From: Planctomycetota bacterium
Lineage (GTDB): Bacteria > Planctomycetota > UBA1135 > GCA-002686595
Assembly: GCA_020638855.1 (NCBI GenBank)
Contig: JACKHT010000014.1
Location: forward strand, 1 to 64,000
Length of the DNA stretch: 64,000 nucleotides
Direction: 5' to 3'
Under the pieces are notes generated by a model. The model had not been told where the DNA came from and did no database searches. It was given only the letters and a program-made list of their open reading frames with translations. A program made the translations under genes and the position numbers. This document shows, piece after piece, positions 61,542 to 64,000 of this stretch. Within the stretch, counting starts at the first letter, position 1; each line of letters begins with the position of its first letter.

Positions 61542-61772
61542 GACCTAAGAAAATGTAGCACGACCTATGGTTCCGCGCGACGGGGCCCGCGAAACCCCGA
61601 ACGCCCCCTTCAACACCGCCCGATCCGAGACACCAGCCACCGGGCCGCGCCCGGATCCCGGTGTAGGGCAGCACCCAACTCGGGCTAGGAGTGAGTCCGG
61701 CACGTCCGTCCCATCTCGATGCGGCTGCAGGCCTGGGCGATGGCTTCCCGGGTTTTCCCGCTTAGCCTTGTT

Positions 61773-63509
61773 TCAGCGCTGCTTGAGCAATCGGCGGGCC
61801 TCCGCGAGCGCGGTGCCTTGGTCGGCGCCGCCGGCGATCATGTCGGCGATTTCCTTTTCGCGTTCCTTGCCGACCAGATGGCGGACCGCCGTGATCGTGC
61901 GGCCGTCTTTGGTTTCCTTTTCGACTTTGAGGTGCACTGCGGCGCGGGCTGCGATGGCCGGCAAGTGGGTCACGCACAGGACTTGGTGGTGCCCTGCGAG
62001 GCGGGCTAGGTGGGCTCCGACTTCGGGGCCCAGCCGGCCGCCGACACCGGTATCGACTTCGTCGAAGATCAGGGTCGGGGTCGAAAGCTGCACCGCCAGG
62101 GCACCGCGCAAGGCCAGCATGACGCGGGCCATCTCGCCCCCCGAGGCCACCGCGCGCAGCGGCGCTTCGGGCTCGCCGGGGTTTGCGGAAAGCAGGAACT
62201 CAATCGTCTCCGAACCGCGCGGCCCGTATTGACGCCGCAGGTCGGCCAAGGAATCGGACGCGCCGCCGCGCGGGCGAATCCACTGCACATCGAAAGTGGC
62301 TCCGGCCAGCCCCAGTTGTTTGAGCGAGGCTTGGACTTCGCGCTGCAAGCGCTTGACCAAGTCCTTGCGCGCCGTCGCGAGCCGCTGAGCCGACTGCTGC
62401 ATGGCCTCGAACGCTAGGCGGACTTCGCCCGCCAAGGCTTCTTCCCCCGCTTCTTCGCCCTCGAGCGACTGCAGTTCGTTCTCCAGTTCTTCGCGCCGCG
62501 AAAGCAAGCCCGCAGCATCGGTACCGTACTTGCGCTCCAAGCGCTCGAGCCCCGCCAACAGGTCTTCGAGCTGGTCGAGCCGCGCGGGGTCGTGCTCGAC
62601 GTCCCCCACCATCGAAGCCAGCTGGCTCGCGGCGTCTTCCAGGTGCGCCGCTGCGCTCGCCAAGGCTTCCAAAGGCGCCTGCACATCGCGCACGCGATCA
62701 ACCCAATGTTCCAAGACCTTGACGCTACGCTGCACGACTTCCAAGGCGCAGCCATCGGCCTCGAACAACCCGTCGACCAACCGTCCCAGCTCGGTTCCTA
62801 GCTCGCCCGCATGGCGCAGCCTTCCGCGCTCGCCAAGCAAAGCTTCTTTGTCGCCCGCCACTTCCGCGGCATCGCCTAGCTCAGCCAACTGGAAGCGCAC
62901 CAAGTCCATGCGCTGCAACCGCTCCGCCTCGCCCGTGGCGAAACGTTCGAGCCGCTCGGCCAAGTGCAACCAGCGCTCGCGCCGCTCGAGGTAGCCCGCC
63001 AGGGTGTCCTCCAGCCCGCCAAAGGTATCGAGCAGTCGCAATTGCTCGGCCGGATCGAACAAGCGCTGTTGGTCGTTTTGGCCGTGGATCTCGACCAGCA
63101 GCCCGGCCAGCTCGCGCAGCATCTTCTGCGTCACCGGTCGATGATTCACGTGGGCTTGGCTACGTTTCTCCACCATCAAGGTGCGCGCCAGGATCAACTC
63201 GAGCGGCCCCTCGCCGCCCTCCTCTTCCCAGTCTTCGAGCGCCGTCGGCAGGTTATCGCGCAGCCACCCGACGACCTGCGTCCCGTAGCCGCCCAGGTCC
63301 ACGAGGAAGCGCCCCTCCACCAGCGTACGCCGGGCCCCCTTGCGCACCAGCCCCGCGCGCGCCCGCTCGCCCAGCAAAAGCTCCAAGGCGTCGATCAAAA
63401 GGCTCTTGCCCGCGCCGGTTTCGCCCGTGATGACCCCAAACCCCGACTCAAAGCTGAGGCGCGCCCGTTCGATCAGGGCCAGATCCTCGATGTGCAGTTC
63501 GACCAGCAT
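61773..63509 (-). CDS. recN: DNA repair protein RecN
   Basis: An SMC-like ATPase that holds broken DNA ends during double-strand break repair. 578 residues. Walker A GVITGETGAGKSLLIDAL at the N-terminus, paired coiled-coil arms (about residues 160-370), then the C-terminal ABC signature and Walker B (LIFDEVDTGVGG), with LLVEIHGQNDQQRLFDP and the SGGEMARVMLALRGAL signature present. Full length. ATG at 63509. It belongs to the same DNA-maintenance theme as ligA and Fpg in this window but is in its own transcription unit. Confidence 0.96.
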   Translation of the reverse strand: MLVELHIEDLALIERARLSFESGFGVITGETGAGKSLLIDALELLLGERARAGLVRKGARRTLVEGRFLVDLGGYGTQVVGWLRDNLPTALEDWEEEGGEGPLELILARTLMVEKRSQAHVNHRPVTQKMLRELAGLLVEIHGQNDQQRLFDPAEQLRLLDTFGGLEDTLAGYLERRERWLHLAERLERFATGEAERLQRMDLVRFQLAELGDAAEVAGDKEALLGERGRLRHAGELGTELGRLVDGLFEADGCALEVVQRSVKVLEHWVDRVRDVQAPLEALASAAAHLEDAASQLASMVGDVEHDPARLDQLEDLLAGLERLERKYGTDAAGLLSRREELENELQSLEGEEAGEEALAGEVRLAFEAMQQSAQRLATARKDLVKRLQREVQASLKQLGLAGATFDVQWIRPRGGASDSLADLRRQYGPRGSETIEFLLSANPGEPEAPLRAVASGGEMARVMLALRGALAVQLSTPTLIFDEVDTGVGGRLGPEVGAHLARLAGHHQVLCVTHLPAIAARAAVHLKVEKETKDGRTITAVRHLVGKEREKEIADMIAGGADQGTALAEARRLLKQR

Positions 63510-63605
63510 GCCGCTATATCCACCCTAGACCGGCCCGCCCGCAAGGGGTTGCACGGAATCCCGAGCGAATTCGTGGCTAGGGAGCGCCGACCGGCCGGTC
63601 AGGGG

Positions 63606-64000
63606 TCAACGGGAGCTGGCCACGGCCAGGCCGGCGCCGGGCTCGCAGCTCTTGATCAAGGCTTGCAGGTCCTCGCGCACCGCCTTGGGCAGGGTGTCGA
63701 CCCAGGCCCGGGTGAGTTCGTCGTGGGCCATGCGCAAGGCGCCCCGGTCCAAGAGCTCGATGCCACGGGTGGCGTGCAAAAGCGTCCCCTCGGGCACCGT
63801 GAAGCGCGTCTTCACGATCCGTTCGACTTCGATCCAGGGCTCACCCAACAGGATCTGGCGCACGTGCCCGATCACCAAGAAGCGCTGGAAACGCTCCGCG
63901 CGCCCCATCACCTCGCCATAACGGCCCAGGTCAGGCACGAACAAGCGGCCCGCCGGGTGGAAGTAGGCGTCCTCGTCCCACAGCCGTTGGTCGTCCCCCC
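63606..64000 (-). CDS. Partial hypothetical protein at the window edge
   Basis: The reading frame remains open to the right edge (residues WDEDAYFHPAGRLFVPDLGRYG continue from beyond 64000), so the gene is truncated at its 5' end. The visible C-terminal part of about 131 residues has the segments QRFLVIGHVRQILLGEP, VPEGTLLHATRGIELLDRG and AHDELTRAWVDTLPKAVRED. It is a soluble-looking alpha/beta protein of unknown family. An internal TTG at 63944 is not the start. Not identifiable further. Confidence 0.55.
   Translation of the reverse strand, partial: GDDQRLWDEDAYFHPAGRLFVPDLGRYGEVMGRAERFQRFLVIGHVRQILLGEPWIEVERIVKTRFTVPEGTLLHATRGIELLDRGALRMAHDELTRAWVDTLPKAVREDLQALIKSCEPGAGLAVASSR

Overview
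The window is GC-rich (roughly two thirds G+C, judged by eye), densely coding DNA. It most likely comes from a deep-branching, uncultured-type planctomycete (Planctomycetota). This rests on a planctomycete-style ECF sigma factor with a long charged N-terminus, a secreted protein ending in the Ser/Asn-x-x-Asp-Gly-Leu/Val-x-x-Thr tail domain common in that phylum plus an orphan copy of the same tail, a Gly-rich collagen-like secreted protein paired with a carboxypeptidase-regulatory-like protein, and several planctomycete-flavoured lipoproteins. No rRNA, tRNA, CRISPR array, transposase or prophage was found, so the assignment is inference. The high GC makes many long antisense reading frames; these were discarded.

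Layout. 1-6 kb: ECF sigma factor, DNA ligase LigA translationally coupled to cytidine deaminase, a DUF669-like protein with an SSB-type acidic tail, a DUF4870 membrane protein and an M19 dipeptidase. 6-9 kb: a single-domain response regulator, then groES-groEL with a clear terminator. 9-15 kb: a PLD-like protein, hibernation factor HPF, NhaR, a secreted MORN-repeat/CAP-like protein, two paralogous membrane proteins behind a telomere-like G-rich repeat, and a DUF2892 protein. 15-21 kb: RND efflux system 1 (adaptor-pump-outer membrane factor, minus strand). 21-28 kb: two GT-C-type membrane glycosyltransferases (one fused to a GT2 domain), glutaminase and the NhaA antiporter. 28-34 kb: RND efflux system 2 (outer membrane factor-adaptor-pump, plus strand) followed by a haem-binding DUF3365 lipoprotein. 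34-38 kb: the secreted Gly-rich/carboxypeptidase-regulatory pair. 38-47 kb: formate-tetrahydrofolate ligase, membrane proteins, a GntR-led operon containing an Fpg/Nei DNA glycosylase, class II DAHP synthase and ApaG. 47-55 kb: a degenerate DUF885 lipoprotein, a DinB-like protein, a Rieske/FMN-reductase fusion, a secreted propeller-like protein, a secreted alpha/beta hydrolase and small proteins. 55-64 kb: an operon of pseudouridine synthase plus catalytic and non-catalytic M16 peptidases, mannose-6-phosphate isomerase, an orphan tail-domain fragment, a lipoprotein, RecN and a truncated gene at the edge.

Functional picture. Most of the window is chromosomal housekeeping (LigA, RecN and Fpg for DNA maintenance; GroESL, HPF and ECF sigma for stress; NhaA/NhaR for sodium and pH; Fhs for one-carbon metabolism; DAHP synthase for aromatic synthesis; ManA for sugar nucleotides) mixed with a large envelope component (two RND pumps, four or more lipoproteins, membrane glycosyltransferases, secreted Gly-rich proteins). 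No single compact accessory system such as a defence island is evident. The most unusual items are architectural: domain fusions, pseudoenzymes paired with active enzymes, an unusual dyad over the groES start, short tandem repeats in gene-free gaps, and hairpins laid over stop codons between convergent genes.
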